DNA of 64,000 nt from Chamaecyparis obtusa (GCA_027943335.1 BSBK01001874.1:438501-502500); one strand, 5' to 3'. Positions 1 through 11,680 are shown, counted from the first letter of the stretch. The notes: a model not told the origin generated them from the letters alone. Numbers and translations: made by a program.

Positions 1-1029
1 TTCAGGTTCAGCTTCCTCTCCTCATATCTCTGTCATCAAATTTTTAATACTTCGACAATCCTTTGTGTTATGGGTTGGGGACTTATGCATCTCACACCAC
101 ATGCCTTTATCTGTCTGTGTCTTTTTAGTAGACCACCATGTGTTCTTGGATGAATTTGAATGAGGTTCCTTGGTCACCTGTTTTCCTACAAATTTATTGC
201 CACCTTCAACCCTTGGCTTGTTGTTTGCAAAGTAGTCCCTCTTCCCTTTCTGCTTAAATTTATCTTCAATTTTTGTAGCATATTTATAGGCAGTTGCCAA
301 TGTCTCAATATTCAAAAATTCCATCTTTGTTTGAATATACCTGTGAAGTCCACTCCGATATTTCAAAATTCGATGCTTCTCTGAATCCTCAATACTGAGT
401 TTTGTTGAAAGTGAATGGAATGTATTGGTGTAATCTTGAACAGACTGGTCCCTCTTTTGTCGAGGAATCTGCCACTCTATGTATTTTTGTTCATATACAT
501 CCTCCGGAAGGTAAGCTTCTTTTATGTATTCCACAAATTCTCCCCATGTTGGCTTCTTATCAAGAGAGATTTCAAAACCATCTTCAGCAAATGATTCTCG
601 TTCTTTATTTGCGACTTTGGTTTCCCATGCTAATTTCACATGGGTTTCAGCTTTGAGGAGAGAAAATGTTATCTTTTCTGCATCTGAGAAATTATTTACA
701 AAAAAGTATCTATCCAACTTTGATAACCAGTTATCAACAGCTTTAGAATCGACCTTTCCTTCAAAGTTTGGGATGTTGAAATTGACCTGCACTTTGAAAG
801 GGGTATTTCCACGAAATGATGTTTTTGATTCAGAGGGTCATTGATTCTTTAGGAGGCGTGAAAATTGACTCATCATCTCCTCTCGTTGCTTATTTAAAGC
901 TTCCTCAACCAACTTCTTAACATCATCATCTGACATCTTCGATCGTGTGCGTCTCAAAGGTGGGTATTTTGACAAATCTTGTGTATCCAATCCTAATCTC
1001 TAATAGAAAGACCTTTTGTAAATTGGCAT
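1..1029 (-). pseudogene. Ty3/gypsy gag, decayed, cut by window edge
   Basis: Gag capsid protein of a Ty3-type LTR retrotransposon, read on the minus strand. A methionine at 1029 lies just inside the primer binding site, and the frame then runs through 22-792 to the window edge. It has a retrotransposon-gag domain (WGEFVEY, then QKRDQSVQDYTNTFHSLS) followed near the end by a variant zinc knuckle (CEMH..H....C, a CX2HX4HX4C spacing). In-frame stops break it: TAG after MPIYKRSFY, TGA near 840 and TGA near 20. The last two could be decayed CGA codons. It is not a working gene. Its pol would lie to the left, outside the window. Confidence 0.85.
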
Positions 1030-1043
1030 AAAGAAGCGTTCCC

Positions 1044-1055
1044 GCTCTGATACCA
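1044..1055 (-). other. primer binding site, tRNA-iMet type
   Basis: On the minus strand this reads TGGTATCAGAGC, complementary to the 3' end of plant initiator tRNA-Met. It sits one base from a TG that would end the 5' LTR, and about 15 bases before the gag start at 1029. This fixes the element's orientation as minus. Confidence 0.85.
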
Positions 1056-1056
1056 C

Positions 1057-1520
1057 TGATCTGATTTATGAAACCAAATTACAATAATTGGTGTGATACC
1101 TACAGTATTGTAGAATTCAATACGAAAATTGAGAACCAAATTGCAAACCAAAAAAATTGATCCATTCTATTCGAATATTTGAGTTTATACAAGTCTGATG
1201 GATCCCAAGGGTCATCAAAATCCCTTGGAAATGAAATGAAGAGCCATCATAATATTTATTACAAATAAACTATTCAAACTATCAAAAATTACCAAAAAAC
1301 TATATATAAAAATTAGGTCTACTTGGAGAAGGCATAACTTTCTAGTCCTAGCTCCGATTTGCGAACCATTTGATGCGTTGGAAAGGTATTCAAAAGAGCT
1401 AGAGTCAAATTTCAGAAATGCACCTTTCATCCAAGCCCAAAAATGCACCGAAGACCCTCAAAAATGCAGTTTACTAAAACATAGTAAAATTTGAAAAATT
1501 AGATTTTCAATTTTTTCCAA
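1057..1520 (-). mobile_element. 5' LTR of the minus-strand Ty3 element
   Basis: Sequence upstream of the PBS. The PBS-proximal edge is firm: the plus strand starts TGATCTG at 1057. The outer edge is not; the LTR appears to run into the gag of the next element near 1520, so it may be truncated. A TATATATAAA stretch near 1302 could be the LTR TATA box on the minus strand. No matching second LTR is in the window. Confidence 0.55.
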
Positions 1521-1527
1521 TTTAATC

Positions 1528-2730
1528 CTGAGCATCAAGCTCCAACAGATAGTAGGCCAATGGAGAGAATATTTCTAGCTGAGTCTGCCTTGTCTCAATA
1601 TTGCCAATTCCATGAGACTGATCAACATTCGGAGTTAGGATGTGCTGAGTTCAAGAGGGCATCTAACCTGTTTCAGAAAGTAGTGGATGAGTCGATGAAT
1701 CAAGAAGATGTTAAGGTCACAGAGTATGAAATTGTCCCATCCCCAAGTTATGCTCAATGCTTGACTTTTGAAGAGGTTTCATTTCCACTAGAATTTGAGG
1801 CGTATGAGGAACATCAAGGGAGATTCCCTCCGGAGTCAGCCAATGGACCAATTAGTGAAGTAATAGATCAAAATGGGTATAGCAATGGTTCAGATTTTTT
1901 ATTCCCACCATTGGGTGACTCCGTCCTAGTTCAAAGAACAGGTGGGAACCAGACATTTCAACAGCCAGCTAGCAATGCGAGGTTTTACCAGAGGAACAAT
2001 AACAGTAAGAGGAATGATGGACCTTTCACATCCTCCATACCTCTGAATAATTACAATACGCCTCCACATCCCAATGCAAGTAATGTACCAAATCCTCCAA
2101 GGGATGCACCTGAATACAAACAAGGTAACCACAACCATGGTAATGGACAACAAAGTTCTCAACAGAGCACACAACAACGTAATCAAGGTCTTCAAGGGTT
2201 ACAAAGTGTCGTGACAACACAAGAAGCAAACAAAGGACAGTAAACAATTCAATGAATAATGATGAGTTGAAAAGACTAGGACAGAGTGTGACAGAGGAGA
2301 TGAAGAAGATCAAAATTAGTCTCCCTTTGTTCAAATTGTTGAAGGTAATGGAAATTAGGGATACATTCCTTAATAGTTTGAAGGACAAGTCACAAGGGTC
2401 TCACACTCAGGGTGCAACAACACCTACTCAAGCAACTCCTACAGCAGAGAGACCTCCTCCTAACTCAGTACATGTGATCTAAGACGTTCCATGTGGGAAC
2501 ACAGCAAATTCATCTCAAGGAATTTCATATGGTGAGATGGAGAACTCTACACAAGAGGTTGCATATGGTGACATCAGTAATTTCAACAGACAACCAGAGC
2601 CTCAACAAGTTTATGTGGCTCAAGGATCAATGCCAGTGGCACAACAGACTCAAGGTTGTCAAGATCTGGTAAAGAATAAAGAAGCAGTGAAAGTAGAGGA
2701 GGCAGTCCAACCAACAGATTCGGGACAAAG
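1528..2730 (+). pseudogene. gag C-terminal part of element H
   Basis: The reading frame is open before the methionine at 1560 (PEHQAPTDSRPMERIFL), so the N-terminus is lost. A variant zinc knuckle follows (CQFHETDQHSELGC, CX2HX4HX4C), and then a low-complexity stretch rich in Asn, Gln and Pro. The frame stops at 2243 and continues as two short open pieces in another frame (2252-2482 and 2537-2758), so at least two frameshifts separate gag from protease. The knuckle spacing matches that of the unrelated gag at 1-1029. Confidence 0.6.
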
Positions 2731-3522
2731 CCTAAGCAAGTACACAAGAAACCAGTAGTATTTTATCAGGGGAAAGATGAACCAGCCCCATTCTTGCTCT
2801 CAGTAAGGATATTTGGGAAGCTTCTTCATAACTGTTTGATAGATTCAGGAGCTTCGAGTAATGTTATGCCTTTGGCTATCTGTAGAAGGTTGGGAATCAC
2901 ACCTTTGGGATCAAACAAGAAGGTTACTCAACTGAACAAGACGGAGGTCCCAGTGGTAGGTGAGCTACATAACATACACATGCAGTTGGCATCTAATCCA
3001 AGGATGGAACACATGGTAGATATTTCAGTGGTGGATGTGGCCGATTCCTATGGTTTGATTCTAGGTAGGGATTGGTCTAGAAGGTTGAATGGATACATGG
3101 CAACTGACTTTTCTCACATGTGGCTCCCATGGAGAGGACTCGCCAACCAAATCAAAATTGATAGCACCCCAAGGTTGAGATTGATAGTTACTGAAAATGG
3201 GGAACCAAATGAAGTATTGTTTGCAGAGACAAGCATGGGCGTCTATAGGCCTAGGAAAGCAAAAGTGTTGACACTAAATGTCATAAGCGAAGCAAAAGAA
3301 TCCACGGAAATGCTAATTGAGTCTGATCCCGACACTTCATCCGACGAAGGTGAAGGCATGTTCGAAAATTTTAGAAACTTTGTGATTAGAGTTGTACAAC
3401 AAGGTATAAAGTTGGGTAACAGAACATCAGTGAGAGACTTATTATTGCCCATCTGGTGCAGAATTCACAACGCCTTCCATTCGGAATTATCTTGCTCCTT
3501 GTGCAAGGTTGCATTGGAGTAG
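2731..3522 (+). pseudogene. retropepsin-type aspartic protease of element H
   Basis: Retroviral-type aspartic protease that would cut the polyprotein. The active-site triad lies in LIDSGASSNVMP (Asp codon near 2842), and a typical GLILGRDW flap-distal motif follows. The open frame probably begins upstream as KPVVFYQGKDEPAPF, since the first ATG is inside the domain. It ends at a TAG (3520-3522), but the same frame continues directly into the RNase H segment, where CAG (Gln) would be natural. The protease core itself looks intact. Confidence 0.8.
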
Positions 3523-4701
3523 GTAGAGAAGAGAATCCCAGGGGCGCTGAAACAAGATGATCAACATGGCAAACAAAAAGTACAGGTTCCACAAGCTAAT
3601 GAAGCAGAAACTAGCATGATGGGTGAAACTAAGAATCAAATTGCACCACCCAATATCGAAGTGAGGAGGAATGATGAATCAGACAAGTCCAAGGATTCCC
3701 AAAAGGGTCATTTGGAAAGTGATGGAGTATGGACACTGAGGTTCGCTGGTTCTAAGACTAAGCAGGGAGCTGGAGCCAGATTTGAGTTAGTCAGCCCGAC
3801 ATGGGCAACATATTTGGCAACACATAGATTACAATTTCCATGCACCAACAACATGGCGGAGTATGAAGCTTTGATTCTAGGCTTGTTGTGTGCTATAAAG
3901 AAAGGTGCTAAGATACTCCATGTGCTTGGAGATTCATATTTGGTAACTGAGCAAGTGAAGCAGAAGTTTGCTTGCCATGACAAGAGACTGAAAAGGTACA
4001 GGAATAGAGTATGGGATCTGATAAAAGACTTTGATGCCTTCAATATCAAGTTTAGCTATAGAGCAAGTAACCAGGTAGCTAATGCCCTTGTGCAGGCTGC
4101 AAGCTCGCTAGCACCAATCAAGTTGGAAGGTTTGAAGAAATTTAAAGTTGAGTTGGCATCGGTCCCATCTGTACCAGATAATGTCAAGAACTTTCAAGTG
4201 TTTGAAGATGACATACATATCCTCAAGTTCTTGACCAATTCAGACCTTTTCACAACACAAATCATTAACGGAGAAGTAGATGAAGAAGTGGAGATCAATC
4301 CAGAAGAAATTATTAACTTAAAGACAAACACCCTTCCAAAGGGAATGATTGAATTAGAAAGAATATTTGACATGGACCAATTCAACAAAGTGCCATATCA
4401 ACCCACAGGGGGTGATGAGTGCAAAAAGGTAAATCTGGGAATAGAGGATAGTCCCAAAATAGTACACATTGGGAAAGCTTGTACACCTAAGGAGAGAGCT
4501 AATATACTTGGTTTGATGAGAGAATTCCCAGATGTGATTGCTTGGGGATATGAAGATTTCAAAACGTACGATCCTTCCATCATCACACATACAATTCCAC
4601 TGAAGGAAGGAAGCAAGCCATTCAGACAGCGGCAGAGGCCAGTTAATCCTTTGCTAGAACCATTGATTTTCCAAGAGTTGAAAAAGTTGCTAAATGCATA
4701 G
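3523..4701 (+). pseudogene. RNase H and RT N-terminus of element H
   Basis: An RNase H-like domain (about 3730-4110) comes first, with WTLRFAGS, NNMAEYEALILGL, LGDSYLV and NQVANAL. The family has four acidic catalytic residues. Here the first Asp is Ala (FAGS for FDGS) and the last Asp is Asn (VANAL for VADAL), so the enzyme is probably dead. From about 4474 comes the N-terminal entry to a Ty3 RT (DVIAWGYEDF, then PFRQRQRPVNP), which stops at KKLLNA with a TAG at 4699-4701. The palm domain with YxDD never appears. An RNase H placed upstream of RT is unlike the usual RT-RNase H-integrase order. Confidence 0.75.
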
Positions 4702-6597
4702 GATGACTTTCATGTGAGGAAGTTGGCTTTCTCAAGGTTATCAGTGGGCATGATGAGGGCCATCAAATGGAGAAATCTTGATATTCCGGATCAGCTGGAA
4801 GAGGATAAAGATGTGCGAAGGGAAGATTACAATATAGTAGAGGGAACAGAGTTGTGTCCAGTGGATTGGGATGACCCTCGGGATCTTTCCTTAGATGCAG
4901 TAACAAGAACAGTTGAGCTACACACTGAGTGGTGGTACAATAGGAAGTTTAGGCAATTACAAAGTCGGAGGGTACACCTTACCTATGAGAAGATGAAGCC
5001 AAAAGAGGAGATTCCAACGGAGTTAGTCGGACAGCAAGGTGAGGGGAGTAGCCAGCAGCAAGCAATTAAGAGCAAGAAGAGGAGTTTGGAGGTTGAGAAA
5101 GATAAAGAACATCAAGAGCCTCCGGCAAAGAAACAGAGTAAAGTGTCATCAAGAGAGAGCATAGTTGAGGCTAGGAGCCAAGAGGTTGGTACAAGTGAGC
5201 AAAGGGCAGCGATAGAGGTGAGCTCTGGTTCAGAATCAAGTGGTTATAGTAACATTACAGGGTACTCTCCTCTCTCGGAGAACCAAGTTGAGGAGGATAT
5301 GACAATTAGTGATGAAGGAGATAAGCCTGTTGACATGGAGGCTCTATCAGTTGAGGAAGGAAGCCAAGTGTCCAAGGCCGTTGGTGATGCTGTGCTAGTC
5401 GAACCGAATCGAGATTTGGGGAGATACATTGCACCACTATGGTTGAGACAGATGCTTATGCCAAGGGGCAAGGTTGTGGCCATCCAGACAGTTGAGGAAA
5501 TTCAAGGGTTAGTGGAAAAGGAAGATGATGTCAGACAAAAACAAATTGCAGGAACAGTGGCAAAGGTAATTAGGAATAATGAGGATGGTCACCGAAAGGT
5601 TCAGATTGCGGTGCCAAAGGTTAGCAAGGCAGTAGACAAGATTGTGGCCCAGGATTATGAGATAGTAGATCATGACATGGGAAGAATCACAGATGACATG
5701 GAGTGTTTGGAGGTTCAGGAAGGCATAGCTTCAATCAAAGAAAGGTTGAGAAAGGAAAACGAAAGGATTGTGGAGTTGGAAAACGAAAATAAGTATTGGA
5801 GAGATAGCTATCATGGTGTATGTCAACCTATCCAATAGTTGCATCAGGCAGCCCTTCCACAAAATAGTGGGAGCAATCTGGAAGAGCTATTAGCTCGAGA
5901 GCAAGAAACTAAAAATTGGATCAATGATACAATTCAAGAAGGGCGAAAGTTCTTGCCTGCCTTTATCTCGACATTCAGGTCATTTGTGTCTCTTAGGAAC
6001 AAATTCAGAGCATTTGAAGGGGAGGGGAAGGATTTCCTTCCAATCCGTGACTTAGCCATTCCCAAGCTACAAGAGGCCATAAAGCTATCAGAGGGATCTT
6101 TGGTGAGGGCCAAGTTGGTCAGTGAAGGAGGAAAGAGTATTATTGAGTCTTGGTATGTTACCTTGACTGCCAAATCGAGGGTACTCGAAGAGATATAGGA
6201 TGAGATTGCACAATACAGTCCAAGCATCGACACTTTCATTTCAAACATGCTGAGCGATGCGAAGATTACACTTGATTTTGAAGAAATCAAAGAGGAGAAT
6301 TTTAATGAGACAGAGTTTGGATTGAGATTGGATGAGTTAGGGAAGGTTGCCACCAGGCAGAAAGAGTTGGGCATCCTTGCCTCTCTCAGGGCCCTTATTG
6401 AGTTTGCAAGGGATGATGAGAAGGAGAGTGAGAAGACACTGCAAGCAGCAAAGAACATGATGAACGCAGCTGAGCTCAGGATGAGGCATACACCTTGCCC
6501 TCCCATGGAGGAAGTCAACAACATGTTAGCCAAATTCATTGCTTATGCTAAAAAGATGAAAGAAAAAGATAGAATTGTTTTAGATCATTTGATATAA
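4702..6597 (+). pseudogene. accessory ORF3 of element H, coiled-coil protein
   Basis: About 630 codons in the same frame as protease and RNase H, broken only by TAG at 5836 and 6196, and ended by TAA at 6595. I recognise no enzyme domain. It starts with an RKLAFSRLS/WRNLDIPDQ segment, then a charged Ser/Glu-rich linker with a KKRSLEVEKDKEHQEPPAKK stretch that could be a nuclear signal. After that come IAPLWLRQM, a heptad-like helix (RLRKENERIVELENENKYW) and a helical C-terminus ending with PPMEEVNNMLAKFIAYAKK. Related proteins occur at 14126-16130 (plus) and 45548-47050 (minus), so it is a conserved family protein of this retrotransposon. Its function is unknown. Confidence 0.7.
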
Positions 6598-7564
6598 GCC
6601 CAAGTGGCAAATTCTCCTTTCTTCTTGGGTAGGGTAGGTGTTTGATTCTAATTGGCTACCATTTTGGTGCCTTCTCATTGGTTGCAACTTTTCTTTTTTT
6701 TCATTGGTCCATTGATGAGGTGGCGTCTTCTCATTGGCCGATGGGGTGGCAACCCTAATTAGGGTTTTTGGGATTTAATCTGGATCGTTGATTTTGCCTC
6801 TTAATCTTTGTCATTGGTTGTAATTTTGAGCCTCTATATAAGGCCATGTACTCTCATTTGTAAAGGGTTGAAGAAAATTGTTGCTAATATAATACCAAAA
6901 TTACTTCTCTTGTCATTGTTGTGTCTTGCATGGTGATTAAGAACACTTGGTGTTATTGCATGGTTTCTACTTCCAATGGTTAAAGTTAGATTTCATTGAG
7001 TTGTTAAAGTAGATTTCATTTCAAGAAAGTGTTAAAGTAAGAATAGAAGTAGATGGCTAGTTGTATGGTGATATTGGTAAATGTTTGATAGGGATCTATA
7101 TACTAGGCCACTAGCATCTTAGCGGCTTGTTAAGGAGCCTTGTGTGGTAATCTAGTCTCATTCCCCTTGAATCATTGCATGTATGGAGGTAGCGCCGCTG
7201 GCAAGCTTTCATTAGGTTGATCCCCGTCCATTTGCCAATCTTTCCATTTCATAGTAGTAGAAGAGCAGTAAGCAGTTAGTGGTAGGAGTAGTTGAAAGTA
7301 AAAGTGATCAAGGAGAAAAGAACAAGTCAAGCAAGTGAAGTACCACCAAATTATCTTTGAATGAACAACGTAAGCCCGCCTAAGTGATTAACCAGCAAAT
7401 CACATTAATATAACTGAGTTAGTATCCACAAGTGTAAGGAACCTTGGGGTTTTCTCATGTTCTTCATGAGTATTTACTTTTCAAGAGAGGGTTGAGCGTT
7501 TGGTATTCTATATCAAGTATTCAATTGCTATATGTTATGTAGTGGTACAAAACTGACATCAACA
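6598..7564 (+). mobile_element. 3' LTR of element H
   Basis: Begins close to the ORF3 stop. A TATATAAGG box lies at 6834, followed by a CTCTCATTTGTAA segment that recurs in the LTRs at 16131-17062 and 44709-45545. An ACCCTAATTAGGGTTT palindrome lies in U3 and is also found in the second copy. The LTR ends ACATCAACA at 7564. The TATA-to-end distance is about 730 bp, the same as in the 16-kb copy, which supports the boundary. The start is accurate only to about 20 bp. Confidence 0.65.
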
Positions 7565-7569
7565 TTATT

Positions 7570-7990
7570 TAGTGAATTAGTCCCCTTGGCCATTATTGCC
7601 ACCACTATTATTGTTATTATTACTATTGTTATTGCCCCCCAATGAGCCACCATATCCACCAACAGTGCAATGCGTTGATTTGTTTCAAGCATGCATTGAT
7701 TTGTTTATGCTGTCCCCTAACCAACATATTCAGAATGTTCATTGCAGGATCTTCTCCTATGTTTATCACCCATATTCACTTCTCTCTATTCAATGCCTGC
7801 TAGATGATTAGAATTACTTGTTCCATTCCTTGAAGATGGATACTGATGCAAACTAAGTACTCCAGAAATAGTTTTCCCTTCTGTTACTTTTGGTGACTAC
7901 AAATTTCTCTCTTTCTACGAAATGTATCTCTGCTCTCTTTTGCTCATAAAAAACACAAGAAAGCATGATAACCAACTCTTATACCACTGA
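7570..7990 (-). mobile_element. LTR-retrotransposon relic with PBS and simple repeat
   Basis: On the minus strand a degraded PBS (TGGTATAAGAG, 7976-7986) precedes a broken frame that ends in an Asn/Gly-type simple repeat (an ATT/GTT-rich run around 7600-7635). It looks like the very start of a gag region, but no domain survives. Its LTR would start at 7988 and run right. No far boundary was found. Confidence 0.3.
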
Positions 7991-9056
7991 GATAACACCT
8001 ACTGGTTTATGCCCAAAATTTAACCCTTTCCCTCTACGTGATTTAGTTTGCTCGAGAGTTGATTTTGTTTCAGAATGCAATAGATAATGGTAGCAATTGG
8101 CTTGTGTTTAAAACTTTAAATTCAAAATTAGAAAGAAATGTACGTGAATTGTATGACAATTCAACATCATCAAATCACATCAGGAAATAAGAGAAAATAT
8201 ACTGAAACTGTTTGATATTCTGACCTGAATTAAACAAAAGTATTATTTGAACAGATTTGAAATACATAAGCCAGTCTAATGGCATGTTGAGCAGCAAATA
8301 TTGGAATTACATAGCACTTTGTATGCAAAAGTGTAGAGTAGCAGAGGCCACTATCCAAGGTATACACTCAATATTGCCCACATCAACTCCAGTCATGCCA
8401 GAATATTGAATGATGAGCCCAGGTACACTCATGTCCAGTATGCTCCCACCATGGTTGTGTCTCCCATGTCCCACATTTAGTCCACAAGCCAAGGGTATAG
8501 GTCCTTGCGCCAAGACCAAGGAAGATCATGCCATAAGCTAGGAGCTCACTCCATGGAAAAAAAGATAGCTCAAGCCACAATGAAAGAAGCTAACACCAGA
8601 AAGGACTCTCACGCCAATGAAGGGAACCACACTAGAATATTAGAGGCCACACCAAGTATTTATCCACACCCCAGACAAGTAAACTCACAACTGGATTAAA
8701 AAAGCAAGCAACTGGCAATAACCTTCAATTTTAATAAAAATTCAATCACCCGCATAAAGTAGACCCAAACCAATATTAAGAATAGTGGTGTGACCAAAGA
8801 ATTCAGCCCCGTGACCGAGCTCAACAATATTTTATATTCACAGTAAAATTATATGCAAATTAGATTCACAACCACAAGCCAGCCAAAAAAAATTGCAGAT
8901 TCATAATCACATCTACTTGTTACATTTTATCCCTTTACTCAATGTCCAAAGCTTTCCTGTAATTCACTAACAAATATGAAATTCTAGAAGCTAATACCTC
9001 TAAGCAAAAATAGCTAAAAATACATACTATCTCAGGAGCACAACTTATCTACTCAC
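7991..9056. other. intron 4 flank, no gene recognised
   Basis: AT-rich. Two overlapping minus-strand frames at 8307-8580 look unusually amino-acid-like (Trp- and Gly-rich) but match nothing I know and have no start context or partner exon. I searched for the next E(z) exon, which should continue after DDFVLR, and did not find it here. Confidence 0.5.
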
Positions 9057-9218
9057 CGTAAAACAAAATCATCCCCTTCAGTAAACTCATGTCTCTCATC
9101 TTCCTCTTCAGCAACCTCCTCCTCACTATCACTACAAACCAGTGCTTCATTTCCACATTTATCATAGTAAATACGCCTCCTTCCAACAACTGACTGATCA
9201 TCTGCCATCCTTTGGTTC
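9057..9218 (-). CDS. E(z)-type histone methyltransferase, exon 4
   Basis: Encodes NQRMADDQSVVGRRRIYYDK, then an acidic ALVCSDSEEE-type stretch ending DDFVL. This is the highly conserved block of plant Polycomb-group E(z) proteins (CURLY LEAF, SWINGER, MEDEA), the catalytic subunit of PRC2 that methylates histone H3 lysine 27 in the nucleus. The acceptor reads TATTTTAG/GAACC and the donor ACG/GTGAGT. Exon 3 ends in phase 2 (GAC AG), and adding the first G here restores Arg, giving FLDRNQRM exactly as in the family. The exon ends in phase 2 with CG, fitting an Arg codon. It lies 28.4 kb from exon 3 on the minus strand. Confidence 0.92.
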
Positions 9219-9500
9219 CTAAAATACACAACAAAATTTTAGGGTGGACTTTAAAAACCTAATGTATAGCGCTACAAGCCTATCAAGGAAAAAAATGCAA
9301 ATGATCGTAAAAAGTGTGTAAAAAGGTAAATGATTTATTAAATGACTATTACATATGCAAGCAGATTGAATAGAAGGCACCTAAAAATCCAAATATAATT
9401 ATTAATTATCTTTTTTGTTGGGGCATATGCCCATGGACCATTGCAAGATTAAACTTCATGTCCATTTTGAGCATGTCGGCATGCTCAACTTCCAATCACA

Positions 9501-9696
9501 AGAAGCATTTTTCAATTTTCCCCATGCTAAATGCCAAACTACAATCAACGAATCACACAACTCCTCTAACAAATTCACTTACATGGTAAGAATAACAAGA
9601 AGCATTTTTCAATTTTCCCCATGCTAAATGCCAAACTACAATCAACAAATCACACAACTCCTCTAACAAATTCACTTACATGGTAAGAATAAAACT
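9501..9696. repeat. 98-bp direct tandem duplication
   Basis: Two near-identical 98-bp units (9501-9598 and 9599-9696), each starting AGAAGCATTTTTCAATTTTC. They differ at few positions (for example AACGAATC versus AACAAATC), so the duplication is fairly recent. It is non-coding and lies in the large intron. Confidence 0.85.
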
Positions 9697-11030
9697 ATAT
9701 CGAAGTAATTAGCTCCTAGATAGAAATATTTTCAATGCATTTAACATACCAAAAAAAGGAAAAGAATTTGAAAAACTATTTACAAATAATATTTGATATT
9801 CCCAGATCTACACCTCCAATTCTCATCATTAATGCAGCAAATCCTACCACTAAGACAACCACCTCAACACTAACATTAAACTTATGGCCTTCAAGTATAA
9901 AATGAGTTTCAGGAAAGCGTAAGTAAAGTGTTCAGTAGCCTTCCTATAGTAAAAATAACTTCTTTTTTTCAAAATCATGATCCTGCATTTTTTTCAAAAA
10001 CCACACATCCTTCAGATATAAAAGGAGTTTGAAGAAATGATAAATAAAAGTTTCAGTAGATCTTCTCATAGTAAAACTAAGTTTGTGACCTTTCCACAAA
10101 TTACCCCATTGCAAATGGTGAACCCCTACATTTGCCCACTTAGTCACTTGATCTATAGTTCCTAGTAGTTTGGCATAATTTCCCACCAAAGTTTCAAGTG
10201 TTTGGATGGGCATTGATTTGTGCCAAGTCTGGAATCAAGTGACATTTGCCTTTAATGTTTGTCATGCAAAGTCTAGGAGAGGAAGTTTTGTGATTAAGAA
10301 GATAATGGAATCTGACTGTAAAAAAGGAAATAAACATTGTTACCCAGGGACGCATTTCCAGTATAATTTGACCCGTCCCGGAAAGGGGGACGTTCCGGAA
10401 ACTTGAAAATTTTCGGAAACCCGTCCCCTAGCTGTCCCATAAAATTAATGTTTAAATTTTGATAATTTGTTTGACTTCCACTCCCATGTGAACTATCAAA
10501 TAAAATACACAAACATCATATGTTAAGGTTCTATGATGTCTATAAGCATGTTCTATCCATGTTTTCATATGACTATTTAAAATTTCCCTATTTTTTATAT
10601 AGCTATCCCCACTGTCATCCCCTACTCCGGGAAAAAAAAAACTGTCCTGAAAACCCTTTTCCCCATCCTCCCATCCCAGAAACCCAGGATAACATAGGAA
10701 ATAAATCTTTTAAATGGCCTCCCGGTGAAATTTTAAGTGCTTTGACAAACTTGATATTTTTAGTGATTTATGTTTTTAAAAGTTTCACTGTCCCCGTTTG
10801 GCCTAATTTTGAGTTCGGACAAACTATTTTTAGTAGTGTCTATTTTTACTAAGTTCCACTATGTCTCCATTTGGCCTAATTTTGAGTTTCGATGAAATTA
10901 CTATTTTTAGCAATTTCTATTTTTAGTAAATCCTTTTTTGGCAACAGGTGAACATCGACTACAAAAGAAACAAAGAATATTTAGATTCAAGTCAATTGAA
11001 GTAAAAGACTAAAACAAGGAAATTTGGCTA
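9697..11030. other. non-coding intron sequence
   Basis: No gene seen. At about 10345-10430 there is a GGGACG/CGTCCC-rich patch reminiscent of some hAT ends, but no paired terminus was found. Near 10780 and 10852 a segment of about 72 bp (TTTGGCCTAATTTTGAG) is tandemly duplicated with divergence. Confidence 0.5.
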
Positions 11031-11039
11031 AGGCATGGC

Positions 11040-11680
11040 AATAATCCAAAATCTTTCACTACCTCCCAAATGTGCCCAGGAAAGGGAATTCATCATGATG
11101 GAGTATTCCTCCTCAATCCAAAATTCCTCCATTACAAAAGTCTGCCCAAAAAAGGGAATTCACCATAATGAGAGAATCTTCCCAAATTCAAAAAATCCTT
11201 CTCCCCAGCCCAGGTGCGCTCATGTGCGCAATTCCACCAAGTTCAAGGAATTCCCCTTCAATCCCAAATTCCTTGACCCCCTCTAAAGTGCACTCAAGGT
11301 GATTCAGAACACTCAAATTTGACTAAGGCAAGGAAAATTCCTTGAACCCCTCTACAATGTGCCCAAGATTGAAATAGCATGAAATGATCAAGATTTGACT
11401 AAAGTGTGGATAAAATCCTCCTCTCAAGCTTAGATGCGCTCATGGGTGCAAATCCACTAAGCACAAGGAACTCTCCTTCAAACCCAAAATCCTCCACCCT
11501 AGCTTAGGTGTGCTCAAGGGTGAAAATTCACCACGTACAAGGATTTCCTTCCAATTACCAAAATCCTTCTCCATGTCTAGAAAGCTCCCAAGATTGAAAT
11601 AGCACAAAATATTGAAATTTTTCTAAGTATGGAGAAAATCCTTCATGTCTAGAATGCGCCCAAGGATGAAATGGCAGAGA
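11040..11680 (+). repeat. degenerate tandem repeats before ORF3 of relic I
   Basis: Loose repeats containing motifs such as AAATCCTTCTCC, GCGCTCATG, CCACCAAG and CAAGGAATT, with spacing of roughly 60-80 bp. They come just before the ORF3-like frames of relic I. Such arrays are often found between pol and the extra ORF in Tat-type elements, so I read this as the element's own spacer. Confidence 0.45.

Larger units (their letters stand above)
1528..7564 (+). mobile_element. Tat-like Ty3 element H, non-autonomous, 5' LTR missing
   Basis: Order along the plus strand: gag C-terminus, protease, RNase H, RT N-terminus, then directly a coiled-coil accessory ORF3 and the 3' LTR. The RT core, the second RNase H and integrase are absent. 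An accessory ORF between pol and the 3' LTR, together with an extra RNase H, is typical of the plant Tat lineage. From about 2731 to 6597 a single frame (frame 1) is kept and broken only by four TAG stops. The 5' end runs into the LTR of the minus-strand element, so no 5' LTR or TSD can be seen. Confidence 0.75.

Noticed and set aside
8307..8580. Host exon candidate (Trp/Gly-rich frames on the minus strand)
   Set aside because: Two frames equally open, no splice sites matching the E(z) phase, no recognised family.
10345..10430. hAT terminal inverted repeat (CAGGGACG)
   Set aside because: No second terminus or 8-bp duplication was found.
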